A program made the position numbers and the translations under genes. A DNA stretch of 64,000 bases from Ancylobacter vacuolatus (GTDB taxonomy: Bacteria > Pseudomonadota > Alphaproteobacteria > Rhizobiales > Xanthobacteraceae). Numbering within the stretch: the first letter of the stretch is position 1; the number at the start of each line of letters is the position of its first letter. Below are positions 18,225 through 27,546 of the stretch, in pieces. A model generated the notes under the pieces. It saw only the letters and a program-made list of their open reading frames with translations. It made no database searches and was not told the DNA's origin. The DNA is taken from contig NZ_JAUSUH010000001.1 in the NCBI RefSeq assembly GCF_030813595.1, positions 744,001 to 808,000 on the forward strand. The letters run 5' to 3'.

Positions 18225-19846
18225 GCCTCGATCGACCTCCCCTTGAGGGCGAAGAGGCCTCGGGGGCGCTTTTGGATGAAGAGGATGACGATGACCAGCA
18301 GCGCGATCTTGCCGAGCACCGCGCCGGCATAGGGTTCGAGCAGCTTGTTGGCGACGCCGAGCGTCATGGCGCCCACCAGAGTACCCCACAGATTGCCCAC
18401 TCCCCCAAACACAACCACCAGGAAGCTGTCGATGATGTAGCTCTGGCCGAGGTTCGGCGACACATTGTCGATCTGGCTGAGGGCCACGCCGGCCATGCCG
18501 GCGATGCCGGAACCGAGACCGAAGGTCATGGCGTCGACCCAGTTGGTGCGGATGCCCATGGAGGCGGCCATGCGGCGGTTCTGCGTAACCGCCCGCATTT
18601 CAAGGCCAATTCGCGTCAGCCGCAGGGTGCCGAGCAGCGCAAAGAACACCATCAGCGCGAAGACGATAATCCACAGCCGGCCAAAGGTGATGGCGAGATG
18701 GCCGACATCGAAGGTGCCGGACATCCAGCTCGGCGCACCGACCTCGCGATTGGTGGGTCCGAAGATGGTGCGGATCGCCTGCTGCAGAATCAGCGAGATG
18801 CCCCAGGTGGCGAGCAGGGTTTCCAGCGCCCGGCCGTAGAGAAAGCGGATGACAGTGCGTTCGATGAGAACGCCAATCAGGCCAGTGAAGACAAAAGCGA
18901 GCGGGATGGCGATCAGCAGCGAGGCGTCGAACAGGCCGGGATAGGAGGTGCGGATCACCTCCTGCACCACGAAGGTGGTGTAGGCGCCGAGCATGACCAT
19001 TTCGCCATGCGCCATGTTGATGACGCCCATCACGCCGAAGGTGATGGCGAGGCCGATAGCGGCGAGCAGCAGCACCGAGCCGAGCGACAGCCCGTACCAG
19101 ACATTCTGCGCCATGCCCCATATGGCGAGGTTGCGCTCGATGCCCTCGATCGCCGCCGCTGCCGCCTGCTTCACCTCGGGCGCCGCGCTTTCGGGCACCG
19201 AGCGCAGGATGGCGAGCGCGTCCTGGTTGCCCTCGGCACCGACCAGCTCGACGGCAGCGATGCGCTCGGCGGGGGTGATGCCCTCCTTGCCGATCAGGAT
19301 CGAGGCCCGCGCCAGGTTCATCGCCGACTTCACCTTGGGGTCGGTCTCCTTGGCGAGCGCGGCGTCGAGGGCCGGCAGCGCAGCCTCGTCGCGCGAGCGG
19401 CCCACCGCGAGCGCGGCTTCCCGGCGTTTGACGGCGTCGGGGCTCACCAGCGACAGCGCGCCGCTGGCGGCGTCGATAGCGCGGCGGATGCGGTTGTTGA
19501 CGCGCACCGGCTTGACGGCGGGCGCGTCGGTGACGGGCTGCATCGTCAGCGGGTCGATGAGCGCCCCGCCCGCACCTTCGATGAAGACGCGCGGCGGCGT
19601 GCCGCCGAAAACCAGCTTGCCGTCGGCAAGGGCGGAGACGATGCCGGCGGCGGCCGGGCTGCCGCTCAGCGCCAGCGCGCCGAGCGCGGCTTCGGTATCG
19701 TCATATTTGTTGGTGGTGAGCTGGGCGAGCGGGCCGCTGATGTCCTGTGCCTCGACACGCTGCACGAGCGCGGCGGCGAACAGGAGGGCGAGCGCGGCAC
19801 AGAGCACACGCGGGAGGCGGAAAAGGCGAGCGCTTGAGGTCATCAT
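18221..19846 (-). CDS. urtB: Urea ABC transporter, permease UrtB
   Basis: A 541-residue protein. A signal-like N-terminus and a periplasmic helical-repeat region of about 230 residues (HEAT-like, alanine-rich) precede a LivH-type permease domain in the last ~290 residues (MGVINMAHGEMVMLGAY; GRALETLLATWGISLILQQ). This long N-terminal domain separates UrtB from branched-chain LivH. The start at 19846 or 19843 (two adjacent ATGs) is chosen because the region upstream is intergenic and low complexity. Confidence 0.92.
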   Translation of the reverse strand: MMTSSARLFRLPRVLCAALALLFAAALVQRVEAQDISGPLAQLTTNKYDDTEAALGALALSGSPAAAGIVSALADGKLVFGGTPPRVFIEGAGGALIDPLTMQPVTDAPAVKPVRVNNRIRRAIDAASGALSLVSPDAVKRREAALAVGRSRDEAALPALDAALAKETDPKVKSAMNLARASILIGKEGITPAERIAAVELVGAEGNQDALAILRSVPESAAPEVKQAAAAAIEGIERNLAIWGMAQNVWYGLSLGSVLLLAAIGLAITFGVMGVINMAHGEMVMLGAYTTFVVQEVIRTSYPGLFDASLLIAIPLAFVFTGLIGVLIERTVIRFLYGRALETLLATWGISLILQQAIRTIFGPTNREVGAPSWMSGTFDVGHLAITFGRLWIIVFALMVFFALLGTLRLTRIGLEMRAVTQNRRMAASMGIRTNWVDAMTFGLGSGIAGMAGVALSQIDNVSPNLGQSYIIDSFLVVVFGGVGNLWGTLVGAMTLGVANKLLEPYAGAVLGKIALLVIVILFIQKRPRGLFALKGRSIEA

Positions 19847-20050
19847 CGTCCGTCGATGTGGCGCTGCGGATGGCCGGGGCTGGGCTCCGGCGGCGACGGC
19901 GGTACGCGGTGGGCCTTGGTGCCGGGCGGCAATGCCTTGTTGATGGCACGCCCTCAGCGGCAACACGGGCCCGATAGCGGCCCGGCACTCGGGCCGGATC
20001 CGGCCGCAGCAGGGGCGGCCGGAGGGTTTTAGAGCGCGTCAGGCGGAGGC

Positions 20051-20080
20051 GTGGGGCCCCCGCCTGCGGGCGGGCCTCAC
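20051..20080 (-). terminator. GC-rich hairpin at the urtA stop codon
   Basis: The minus strand reads gtgaggcccgcc, cgca, ggcgggggccccac, giving a near-perfect stem that includes the urtA stop (20077-20079). No U-tract follows. It precedes a 230-base gap before urtB, so it probably sets the ratio of binding protein to membrane subunits instead of ending the operon. Confidence 0.55.
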
Positions 20081-21384
20081 TGGCCGGCGCCGCCGCACTT
20101 GCCGGTCTTGACGTTGAAGTTGCCGCAGCTGAGCGGCTTGCGCCAATCGGCGATCAGGTCCTTGGAACCTTCAAGATAGGGGGACCATTCCTCGGCGACG
20201 ATCAGGCCGGGGGTCTGCTCGACGATGTCGAACTGGCCATCTTCCTTGATCTCGCCGATGAGCACCGGCTTGGTGATGTGGTGGTTCGGCATCATGGCCG
20301 AGAAGCCACCGGACAGGTTCGGCACGGTCACGCCGATCAGCGCGTCGATGACGGCGTCGGCATCGGTGGTGCCGGCCTTCTCGACCGCCTTGACCCACAT
20401 GTTGAAGCCGATGACGGTGGCTTCCATCGGGTCGTTGGTCACGCGCTTGTCGTTCTTGGTGTAGGCCTGCCACTTCTTGATGAAGGCGGCGTTTTCAGGC
20501 ACGTCGACCGACTGGAAGTAGTTCCACGCGGCGAGGTGGCCGAGCAGCGGCTTGGTGTCGATGCCGGCGAGTTCTTCCTCACCCACCGAGAAGGCCACAA
20601 CCGGAATGTCGGTCGCCTTGATGCCTTGATTGCCGAGCTCCTTGTAGAACGGCACGTTGGCGTCGCCATTGATGGTGGAGACGACAGCCGTCTTCTTGCC
20701 CGCCGAGCCGAACTTCTTGATATCGGCGACGATGGTCTGCCAGTCGGAATGACCGAACGGCGTGTAGTTGATCATGATGTCTTCGGCCTTGACGCCCTTC
20801 GACTTCAGATAGGCCTCAAGGATCTTGTTGGTCGTGCGCGGATAGACATAGTCGGTGCCGGCCAGCACCCAGCGCTGCACGCCTTCGTTTTCCATCAGAT
20901 AGTCGACGGCCGGAATCGCCTGCTGGTTCGGGGCGGCGCCGGTGTAGAACACGTTGCGCTCGCTCTCCTCGCCCTCATACTGGACCGGGTAGAACAGAAT
21001 GCTGTTGAGCTCCTTGAACACCGGGAGCACCGACTTGCGCGACACTGAGGTCCAGCAGCCGAACACGACCGCGACCTTCTCCTTGGCGATGAGTTCGCGC
21101 GCCTTTTCGGCGAAGAGCGGCCAGTTCGAGGCGGGATCGACCACCACGGCTTCCAGCTTCTTGCCGAGCACGCCGCCGGCGGCATTCTGCTCCTGCACCA
21201 TGAACAGAACGGTGTCCTTCAGCGTGGTTTCGCTGATCGCCATGGTGCCGGACAATGAATGCAGCACGCCGACCTTGATCGTCTCCTGGGCGCTTGCAAC
21301 GCCGCCTCCGGCCAGCGCCAGCGCAGCCGCACCCACAAGCGCGCGACCGGCCATGCGCCGGGCATGCGTGAACATGTTCAGCAT
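20077..21384 (-). CDS. urtA: Urea ABC transporter, substrate-binding protein UrtA
   Basis: A 435-residue periplasmic receptor with a signal peptide ending near ...GGGVASA. The mature part opens ETIKVGVLHSLSGTMAISE and contains the UrtA-typical VFGCWTSVSRKSVLPVFKE and NSILFYPVQYEGEE. It binds urea for UrtBCDE. The start at 21384 has AGAAGGGAA about 6 bases upstream. It is the first gene of the urt-ure run, and a sigma-54 element lies 60 bases upstream. Confidence 0.95.
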   Translation of the reverse strand: MLNMFTHARRMAGRALVGAAALALAGGGVASAQETIKVGVLHSLSGTMAISETTLKDTVLFMVQEQNAAGGVLGKKLEAVVVDPASNWPLFAEKARELIAKEKVAVVFGCWTSVSRKSVLPVFKELNSILFYPVQYEGEESERNVFYTGAAPNQQAIPAVDYLMENEGVQRWVLAGTDYVYPRTTNKILEAYLKSKGVKAEDIMINYTPFGHSDWQTIVADIKKFGSAGKKTAVVSTINGDANVPFYKELGNQGIKATDIPVVAFSVGEEELAGIDTKPLLGHLAAWNYFQSVDVPENAAFIKKWQAYTKNDKRVTNDPMEATVIGFNMWVKAVEKAGTTDADAVIDALIGVTVPNLSGGFSAMMPNHHITKPVLIGEIKEDGQFDIVEQTPGLIVAEEWSPYLEGSKDLIADWRKPLSCGNFNVKTGKCGGAGQ

Positions 21385-21443
21385 CTTTATTCCCTTCTGG
21401 AGTACACACGCAGGACCCCCGTCCGCGTGCCAGAAGGGACGTT

Positions 21444-21459
21444 TGCAACCCGCGTGCCA
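21444..21459 (-). promoter_or_regulatory. Sigma-54 (-24/-12) promoter of the urt-ure run
   Basis: The minus strand reads TGGCACG-CGGG-TTGCA, matching the sigma-54 consensus TGGCACG-N4-TTGCA at every defined base. GG and GC are spaced 12 bases apart. Transcription would start near 21433, leaving a leader of about 50 bases before urtA. Confidence 0.88.
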
Positions 21460-21486
21460 AGGGCGGGAATGGGGCGTTGGCGAGGT

Positions 21487-21569
21487 CGGGCGATGCTCAC
21501 ATCGCCCGGGCGCCTCTTACCACGGGAAAGGCTGCCTATTTATTCAGCAGAACTGCGCTCAATTACGCA
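21487..21569. promoter_or_regulatory. Dyads upstream of the urtA sigma-54 promoter (possible activator sites)
   Basis: A perfect 9-bp inverted repeat (cgggcgatg-ctca-catcgcccg) spans 21487-21508. A TGCG-N8-CGCA dyad spans 21554-21569, about 100 bases upstream of the promoter, where an enhancer-binding protein such as NtrC would bind. The second is a base short of, and only partly like, the enteric NtrC consensus, so assignment is tentative. Confidence 0.3.
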
Positions 21570-21599
21570 CAGCCGGGCACTGAAAACACAACTGCCCAC

Positions 21600-22775
21600 T
21601 TAATGCGCAGCCGGCTTCGTCCTTATGGCGGCACCAAGGCCACTCAATCGCTCCAGCGCGCGGTCGAGCGTGGCGTCGGTCTTAGCAAAGCACAGCCGCA
21701 CCACACTCTCCACCGGGTCCTGCGCATAAAAGGCGGAGACGGGGATCGCCGCCACGCCCTCCCGCGCCACCAGCGAGAGGCAGAACGCCTCGTCGCGCAG
21801 GCCGGGATCCAGCGGGGCAAGGTCGACATTGAGGAAATAGGTGCCGGCCGAAGGCAGCACCGGCAGGCCCAGCGCGGTGAGCCCCTGCGCCAGCCGGTCG
21901 CGCGAGCGCTGCAGGCCGTCGCGCGTGGCGAGAAACCACTCCCGCTCCTTGCCCAGACCATAGGCGACCGCGTGCTGCAGCGCCGGCGGCGTGGTGAAGG
22001 TGAGGAACTGGTGCGCCTTGGACAGCACCCGCATCAATTCCGGCGCGGCACAGACAAAGCCGACCTTCCAGCCGGTCATGCCGAAAATCTTGCCGGCCGA
22101 GCCGATCTTCACCGCGCGCTCGCGCATCCCCGGCAGCGACAGCACGGACTGATGTTCCAGACCGTCGAAGATCACATGTTCCCACACCTCGTCGCTCACC
22201 AGCACCGCGCCCGAGCGGGTGCAGAAGCCGGCGAGCAGCGCGAGTTCCCCGGCGTCGAACACCCGGCCGGTGGGGTTGTGCGGGTTGTTGAACAGCACCA
22301 GCTTCGTGCGCGGGGTGAACGCTTCTGCAAGCGCCTCCTCGGTGAGCCGCCAATGCGGCGGCACCAGCCGGACGAGGCGGGGCACGCCGCCGGCCCGGCG
22401 CACGAGGGGGAAATAGGCGTCATAGAGCGGCTGGAACAGCACCACCTCGTCGCCCGGTTCGATCAGCGCCAGCAGCGCGCCGGCAATCGCCTCGGTGGCG
22501 CCTGAGGTGATCATCACCTCGCGCTCCGGGTCGAGGTCGAGCCCCTGCCAGTCACGGTAATGATCGGCCACCGCGCGACGCAGGTCCAGTGTGCCCATCA
22601 TCGGCGGGTACTGGTTCCAGCCGTCCAGCACCGCCTGCGCCGCCTTCTCGCGCACATCGCGCGGGCCGGGATCGTCCGGGAAACCCTGCCCGAGATTGAC
22701 CGCGTCATGCTGGCGGGCCAGCGCCGACATGGTCTCGAACACGGTGGTCGGCAGCGCGGCGAAAAGGGAGTTCAT
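21600..22775 (-). CDS. Class I PLP aminotransferase (methionine/kynurenine type)
   Basis: A 391-residue fold-type I aminotransferase. The aldimine lysine is Lys229 in SAGKIFGMTGWKVGF. NNPHNPTG (163-170) and SDEVWEH (194-200) form the cofactor pocket. The pattern VNLGQGFPDDPGP near residue 26 resembles the YbdL/kynurenine aminotransferase group, which use methionine, kynurenine or glutamine as amino donor. The start at 22775 is chosen by alignment. The exact substrate cannot be settled from the sequence. Confidence 0.8.
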   Translation of the reverse strand: MNSLFAALPTTVFETMSALARQHDAVNLGQGFPDDPGPRDVREKAAQAVLDGWNQYPPMMGTLDLRRAVADHYRDWQGLDLDPEREVMITSGATEAIAGALLALIEPGDEVVLFQPLYDAYFPLVRRAGGVPRLVRLVPPHWRLTEEALAEAFTPRTKLVLFNNPHNPTGRVFDAGELALLAGFCTRSGAVLVSDEVWEHVIFDGLEHQSVLSLPGMRERAVKIGSAGKIFGMTGWKVGFVCAAPELMRVLSKAHQFLTFTTPPALQHAVAYGLGKEREWFLATRDGLQRSRDRLAQGLTALGLPVLPSAGTYFLNVDLAPLDPGLRDEAFCLSLVAREGVAAIPVSAFYAQDPVESVVRLCFAKTDATLDRALERLSGLGAAIRTKPAAH

Positions 22776-22913
22776 GGCGGGTCCAGCAGCAGGGGCACGG
22801 GCCTTCCTTAGCCCCGCCCCCACGTCGATGAAAGGCCTGCGCCGCGGGTGGCATCGTCATACCGGCGTCAACGCGGCGCCCTAAGCCCTCAGCGGAACAC
22901 AGGAGCACCCCAG

Positions 22914-23876
22914 ATGAAACGCCTGCTGATCGCCTCGCTGATCACCGCCACCCTGCTGCCGGTGGGGGCGCGGGCGGCCGAGCCCACCGAACTCACCGTG
23001 ATGAGCTTCAACATCTGGGGCGGTGGCGCCAATGACGGCAAGCCCGTCGATGAGACGCTGGCGGTCATCAAGGCGGTCGACCCGGATATCATCGGCCTTC
23101 TGGAATCACGGCCGGAGCCCGACCCCTGCGACGCCGACAACTGCGTGCCGACCGGCCCCAGCGTCGCCAAGGAGATCGCCGGCCGGCTCGGCTATTTCTA
23201 TTACGATCAGGCCAAGCAGAACCCCGCGCTATGGGGCGGTGCCATCCTGAGCCGCTACCCCATCGTCCAGCCGACGGCGAACGACCTCGGCGTCGAGATC
23301 GACGTCAAGGGCCGCAAGGTCTTCGCCTATTCGCTGCACCTGCCGGACTTCCCGTACCAGCCCTATCAGTTGCTCGGCATCGATTACGGCCCGGCGCCGA
23401 AGCTGACGACCGCCGACGCGGCGATCGCCGCGGCCAAGGCGGCGCGCGGCCCGGCCATCGACCTGTTCCTGCAGGATCTCAAGGCGGCGGACAGGGCGGA
23501 CGCGGTGTTCGTGTTCGGCGACTTCAACGAGCCGTCCCATCTCGACTGGACGGACGCGGCGGTGAAGGCCGGTCGCCAGCCCCTCGCCGTCGCGTGGCCG
23601 ACCTCGCTGCGGATGACGGGCGAGGCCGGCTTTCTCGACCTGTTCCGCGTCGCCTATCCCGACCCCGCCGCCAAGCCCGGCATGACCTGGACCACCACCA
23701 GCGCGCCCGCCGACCCGACCGACCATCACGACCGCATCGACTTCACCTATGGCCGCGCTTCGGGCCTCACCGTGCTGAAGGCCGGCATCGTCGGCGAAAA
23801 GGCGCCGGAGGCGGACATCGTGGTCACGCCGTGGCCGTCCGACCACCGCGCCACCATGGCCACCGTCCGGTTCTGA
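22914..23876 (+). CDS. Secreted endonuclease/exonuclease/phosphatase family protein
   Basis: A 320-residue protein with a Sec signal peptide (MKRLLIASLITATLLPVGARA) and an EEP/DNase I-like fold. The visible motifs are MSFNIWGGG at the start of the mature part, the metal-binding Glu in GLLESR, FGDFNEPSHLDWT, and a C-terminal WPSDHRA with the catalytic Asp-His. It probably hydrolyses phosphodiesters or phosphomonoesters outside the cytoplasm. AGGAG precedes the start by about 8 bases. The target could be nucleic acid, phospholipid or inositol phosphate. Confidence 0.78.
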   Translation: MKRLLIASLITATLLPVGARAAEPTELTVMSFNIWGGGANDGKPVDETLAVIKAVDPDIIGLLESRPEPDPCDADNCVPTGPSVAKEIAGRLGYFYYDQAKQNPALWGGAILSRYPIVQPTANDLGVEIDVKGRKVFAYSLHLPDFPYQPYQLLGIDYGPAPKLTTADAAIAAAKAARGPAIDLFLQDLKAADRADAVFVFGDFNEPSHLDWTDAAVKAGRQPLAVAWPTSLRMTGEAGFLDLFRVAYPDPAAKPGMTWTTTSAPADPTDHHDRIDFTYGRASGLTVLKAGIVGEKAPEADIVVTPWPSDHRATMATVRF

Positions 23877-23900
23877 GGCGGCGTGCCGGCGCCGCCGGTC

Positions 23901-25013
23901 TCAGCCCACCAGCACGGCGTGGTTGTCGTAGCGCGGGCCACCCGAGCGGCGGGCGATGACCCCGACCTCGGCACCATCGGTACCGATCAGCACCGTCTCG
24001 CCGAGCCCGCTGGTGGCGAGGAACTGGCCGGCCTCCCGCGTCGGGGCAAGGCCGCAGCCATCGACCAGCGGCAGCGACCCGATATAGCGCCCGTCGCGCC
24101 GCCACAGCGCCACACGGTTGCCGCGCGGGCTGGCGGCGGCGACATAGGTGCCCGACGCATCGAGCGCCACCGAGCCGACATAGGTGCGCAATCCCCGCCA
24201 TGCCTCATCAGGCGCGTCGAAGGCGCGCAGCCCCTCCTCCTCTACGGCGTAGAGCAGCGGGCGGGCGACGCCGTCGGCGAGCAAATCCTGCGCCGCCACC
24301 ACGGTGAAGCCGTCCGCGCCTGAGGTGAGGTGGCGCAGCGAGAGCGAGGCGAGATCCTCGCTGAGCGTTGCGGTCGTTCGCACGGCGCCGGTGGCGGGGT
24401 CCAGCCGGGCGATGCCTGAGCCGGCGATCTCGGCGCCGAGCGCCTCCGGCGTGTGCGGCTCGATGCCGCCATTGGCGACGACGAGCGCGCCGCCGGCCGG
24501 AAGCATGTCATGCGGGCCGATGCCGGCCGAGGCCCATTCCGCCTCCACCGCGAAACCCGCCTCCACCACGCGGCGGGTGACGACGCCCTGCCCGTCCGCG
24601 CGGGCGATCTCCACTGCGAGGAAACGCCGTCCGCCGTCGATGAAGCGGCCATGGCCGGAGAACACCCGCCCCTCGCCCGGCTCGAAGCTCGCCAGCACCG
24701 TGCCGGCGCGGCGGTCGAACAGCACGGCTGTCGTGCCGGGCCGACGCGCCACGGCGACGGCCGTGCGCCCGTCCGGGCTCGGCTCCACCCAGTGCAGGCG
24801 CTGGGTCGCGGCGCCGACCGTCGTCGCTTCCCGATCGGGGGAGAGCACCACGGGGGCAAAGCCGCCCTGCACGCCGGCCGTCGCCAGCCACTCCGCGTCG
24901 AGCAGATGGTCGCGCGCATGCGCCGCCCCGCCGGCGAACAGCACGCGCGGGCCGGCGGCGAGCGCGCCAAGCGTGCCGATCAGCGAGCGGCGGGTGAGGT
25001 CGAGAAAGCCCAT
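23901..25013 (-). CDS. DUF1513 family protein, Tat-exported
   Basis: A 370-residue protein that begins with a twin-arginine signal (LTRRSLIGTLGALAAG) and is otherwise a beta-propeller-like domain with repeated GRxI/RxGT strands. Proteins of this family sit at the end of imelysin clusters and have no proven biochemical function. Tat export suggests a folded periplasmic protein, possibly cofactor-bound. It is the last gene of the iron cluster, 10 bases after the second imelysin. Confidence 0.75.
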   Translation of the reverse strand: MGFLDLTRRSLIGTLGALAAGPRVLFAGGAAHARDHLLDAEWLATAGVQGGFAPVVLSPDREATTVGAATQRLHWVEPSPDGRTAVAVARRPGTTAVLFDRRAGTVLASFEPGEGRVFSGHGRFIDGGRRFLAVEIARADGQGVVTRRVVEAGFAVEAEWASAGIGPHDMLPAGGALVVANGGIEPHTPEALGAEIAGSGIARLDPATGAVRTTATLSEDLASLSLRHLTSGADGFTVVAAQDLLADGVARPLLYAVEEEGLRAFDAPDEAWRGLRTYVGSVALDASGTYVAAASPRGNRVALWRRDGRYIGSLPLVDGCGLAPTREAGQFLATSGLGETVLIGTDGAEVGVIARRSGGPRYDNHAVLVG

Positions 25014-25023
25014 GGTGCCGCCC

Positions 25024-26148
25024 TCAATCGCCGTCGAGTGCGTTGAAGCCGAGCGGCACGCCGAGCCCTGATGCCAGCGGCTTGGCGATGCCGGCCTGCG
25101 CCGCCTTGAATGCGGCCACCGCCGCCTGCAGGGTCTTGCGCCCCTCGGAAGTGGTGGCAGCGGCGCCGATATCTTCCGGCAGTGCGTCCGCCGCTGTCTG
25201 CGCGGCCTGCAGCGTGGCGGCAAGGCTGGCGCGGTCCTTCGGGTCGATCCCGGCGCTCAGCGCCCGCGCCAGCGCGTCGGCGCTGCCGACGATGGCGACG
25301 ATGGTCTCCTTCGACAGGCCGCTGCGGCGGCGGTCCGCCATCAGCGGCTTGGCTTCGTTGGCGCTCTTGCCGAGCACGACAAGCAGGCGCTGGTCGACCA
25401 CGCGCTGATAGGCCCCGGCAAGGTCGGTGACGATCTGGCTGAGCAGGGCGTTGGGGTCCGGGAAATAGACCGGGTCGGCCTTGCCGGCGATGAGCTGCGC
25501 CAGCAGGCCCTCGCTGCGGCTGCCCCACCCGGTGCGGATTTCCCCGGCAATGGTGGCGAGGTTGCGCGCCACGGCGCGGCCAATGTCGCAGCGCCGCACC
25601 GCTTCCGGCCCCGCCAGCAGCGCCGCTTCAGCGCCCTCGTCGTAGAGCACGCGCTCCAGCGCCGGGAGGCCCTGCGCGGCGGCGCTGAGGCGGAAGAAGC
25701 GCTGCGGCTGCAGCCGCTCGTCCGTGGGGTCGGCGAGAAGCTCGGCCACCGAGCGGCCGACCGCGTTGCGCCGCTCCGGGAACAGGTTGAACCGGTCCGG
25801 TCGCAGCGACAGCATCACCGGCCCAAAGGTAATGAACTCCACCGAAGACCACGCTTGCGAAACGGCGGCGAAGCGCGCCTTCAGTTCCGCCACGCCGGCG
25901 GCAGAAGGCGCGGTGCAGAACGCCTCCCACGCTTCCTGCTGCGCCTTCGCGCTCACGAGCAGCGTGTCGTAGCGCGGCAGCAGCCAACTCTCCACGAGCT
26001 CGGGCGCGGAGACCGGCGCGGCATGGGCGCGGCCGATGAACAGAGTGGTGAGGAGCGTGCTCGCGGCGGCAATCGCCGGCACGCCCTGAGCCGCCTGCCC
26101 GATCTGGCTCGCCAGCGCCAGCGCCACGGCGAAGGGGGATCGGTTCAT
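25024..26148 (-). CDS. Imelysin family protein (second copy in the cluster)
   Basis: A 374-residue helical periplasmic protein of the imelysin/Peptidase_M75 superfamily, with a signal-like N-terminus ending near GRAHA. It is shorter than the first imelysin of the cluster, and the GxHxxE iron-site motif is not intact: the equivalent position reads GLPALERVLY. It may therefore have a structural or partner role instead of binding metal in the same way. It starts 15 bases after the di-heme gene. Confidence 0.8.
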   Translation of the reverse strand: MNRSPFAVALALASQIGQAAQGVPAIAAASTLLTTLFIGRAHAAPVSAPELVESWLLPRYDTLLVSAKAQQEAWEAFCTAPSAAGVAELKARFAAVSQAWSSVEFITFGPVMLSLRPDRFNLFPERRNAVGRSVAELLADPTDERLQPQRFFRLSAAAQGLPALERVLYDEGAEAALLAGPEAVRRCDIGRAVARNLATIAGEIRTGWGSRSEGLLAQLIAGKADPVYFPDPNALLSQIVTDLAGAYQRVVDQRLLVVLGKSANEAKPLMADRRRSGLSKETIVAIVGSADALARALSAGIDPKDRASLAATLQAAQTAADALPEDIGAAATTSEGRKTLQAAVAAFKAAQAGIAKPLASGLGVPLGFNALDGD

Positions 26149-26163
26149 GTGGAGAGCCTCGCT

Positions 26164-27546
26164 CTAAAGGGAAGACACATAGTCGATCAGCCGCGCGCGC
26201 TCGGTCTTGCCCAGCGCCTCGAAGCGGGCGCGCGCGCCTGATGCCTCGCCGCCATGCCAACCAATGGCCTCCGCCACCGTGGCGGCGCGGCCGTCATGCA
26301 ACAGGCCGACGCCCCGGTCCAGCGCACTGGCGAGCCCGCCGAGCGGCGCGGTGCGCCATTCCGCCGCCGCCGCGCCGGGCACGCCGGCTGGGTCGGCAAG
26401 CCCCTCGCCCATGTCGTGCAGCAGCACATCGGTGTGGAGCGCCAACGTGCCGCCGCCGCGCAGGGGCAGAGCCGGGTGGTGGCAGGTGGCACAGCCGGTG
26501 GCGGCAAACAGCTGCCTGCCGGGCGCGTCGAAGCCGCCCTCCGGCACTTTCAACGCCCGGAGATAGGTAACGAGGCGCTGAACGATGGCCTGCGAAATTT
26601 CCGGCTCGCCTTCGCCCTCGCGCCCATGCGGCGCGTTGCGGCAGGCGGTCTGCAAGTCGGTGCAGTCGCCCCAGGGTTCCGGGCGCAGCGGCGTCGACAG
26701 GCCGAGATCGAGGGAAAAGGCCTCCGAGGCCTGCCCGGCCAGCGTCGGGTGGCTCGCCTTCCAGCCGAAGCGGCCAATGGTGGAGCCACCCTCGGGCGTT
26801 GCGAGCCGGCGGGCCCGCCCGCGCACGCCATCGCCGTCGCGGTCATCGGGGTCTTCGAGCGCGAGGATCGCGGCGTCGTCGACAAGCTCCAGCTTGCCGC
26901 GCCCGCGCAGATCAGGCGCCGCGCGCAGCGACATATGGGTGGCGGGATCGAGCGGGCCGTAGCCGGGGGCGTCGACGCGCGGGATGCGGCGGCCGTTCTC
27001 CACCGTAATGGAGAAGGCGCCCTCCGCCGGCACGCCGGGCAGCGTCATCGTCTCCAGCCGGTGGCCATAGGCGGGATCGCCGCTGCCATCGCTGCGGAAG
27101 AGGGAGAGCACCAGCCCCAAGCCTTGCGGGCGGCCGGCCGCGTCAAGCGCCGTCGCGCCGGCCCCACCGCCGGCGGGGTGGCAGGCGGCGCAGGAGCGCG
27201 CATCGAACAGCGGGCCGAGCCCGTCATTGGCGCGGGTGGAACTCGGCGCCGGCACCCAGGGCCGCTCGAACAGCGCCTTGCCGATGGCGGCGTCGAGGCG
27301 GGCGTCCTCGGCACATAGTGGTGCGGGAAGCAGCAGGGCCCAGAGCAGGACCACGCTGCCGATGATGCCGCTGCGCGGAGTCTTTCGTGGGTCCCGGATC
27401 GGCGCTCCGGCTGCGCCTCCGCTGGTCCGGGACACGAGGCTGTTTCCCGGACAAGCCGCGCGCCGCGCGGCGCCGATCCGGGACCCAGGGGAGACGCCCC
27501 CGGAGGCGGCATCTGCTTCACAATGGGGATGCTGTCCGCCCGCCAT
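26164..27546 (-). CDS. Di-heme oxidoreductase (DUF1111/DHOR family)
   Basis: A c-type cytochrome oxidoreductase with two heme-attachment sites, CAACH (about 119-123) and CATCH (about 352-356), and the family's GDGVRGRA block between them. It probably passes electrons in the periplasm. The start at 27546 overlaps the stop of the oxidase gene (TGATG) and gives 460 residues. However, the hydrophobic signal segment (IIGSVVLLWALLLPAPLCA) begins only near residue 61, and the first ~55 residues are encoded largely by a palindromic repeat. A GTG start at the edge of the hydrophobic segment is the alternative. Confidence 0.85.
   Translation of the reverse strand: MAGGQHPHCEADAASGGVSPGSRIGAARRAACPGNSLVSRTSGGAAGAPIRDPRKTPRSGIIGSVVLLWALLLPAPLCAEDARLDAAIGKALFERPWVPAPSSTRANDGLGPLFDARSCAACHPAGGGAGATALDAAGRPQGLGLVLSLFRSDGSGDPAYGHRLETMTLPGVPAEGAFSITVENGRRIPRVDAPGYGPLDPATHMSLRAAPDLRGRGKLELVDDAAILALEDPDDRDGDGVRGRARRLATPEGGSTIGRFGWKASHPTLAGQASEAFSLDLGLSTPLRPEPWGDCTDLQTACRNAPHGREGEGEPEISQAIVQRLVTYLRALKVPEGGFDAPGRQLFAATGCATCHHPALPLRGGGTLALHTDVLLHDMGEGLADPAGVPGAAAAEWRTAPLGGLASALDRGVGLLHDGRAATVAEAIGWHGGEASGARARFEALGKTERARLIDYVSSL
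27388..27487. repeat. Palindromic repeat inside the 5' coding part of the di-heme gene
   Basis: A 17-bp perfect inverted repeat (tgggtcccggatcggcg and complement) bounds a 100-base element. Its right part (27446-27481) matches the intergenic palindrome at 37931-37966. The reading frame of the di-heme oxidoreductase is open through it. Confidence 0.75.
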
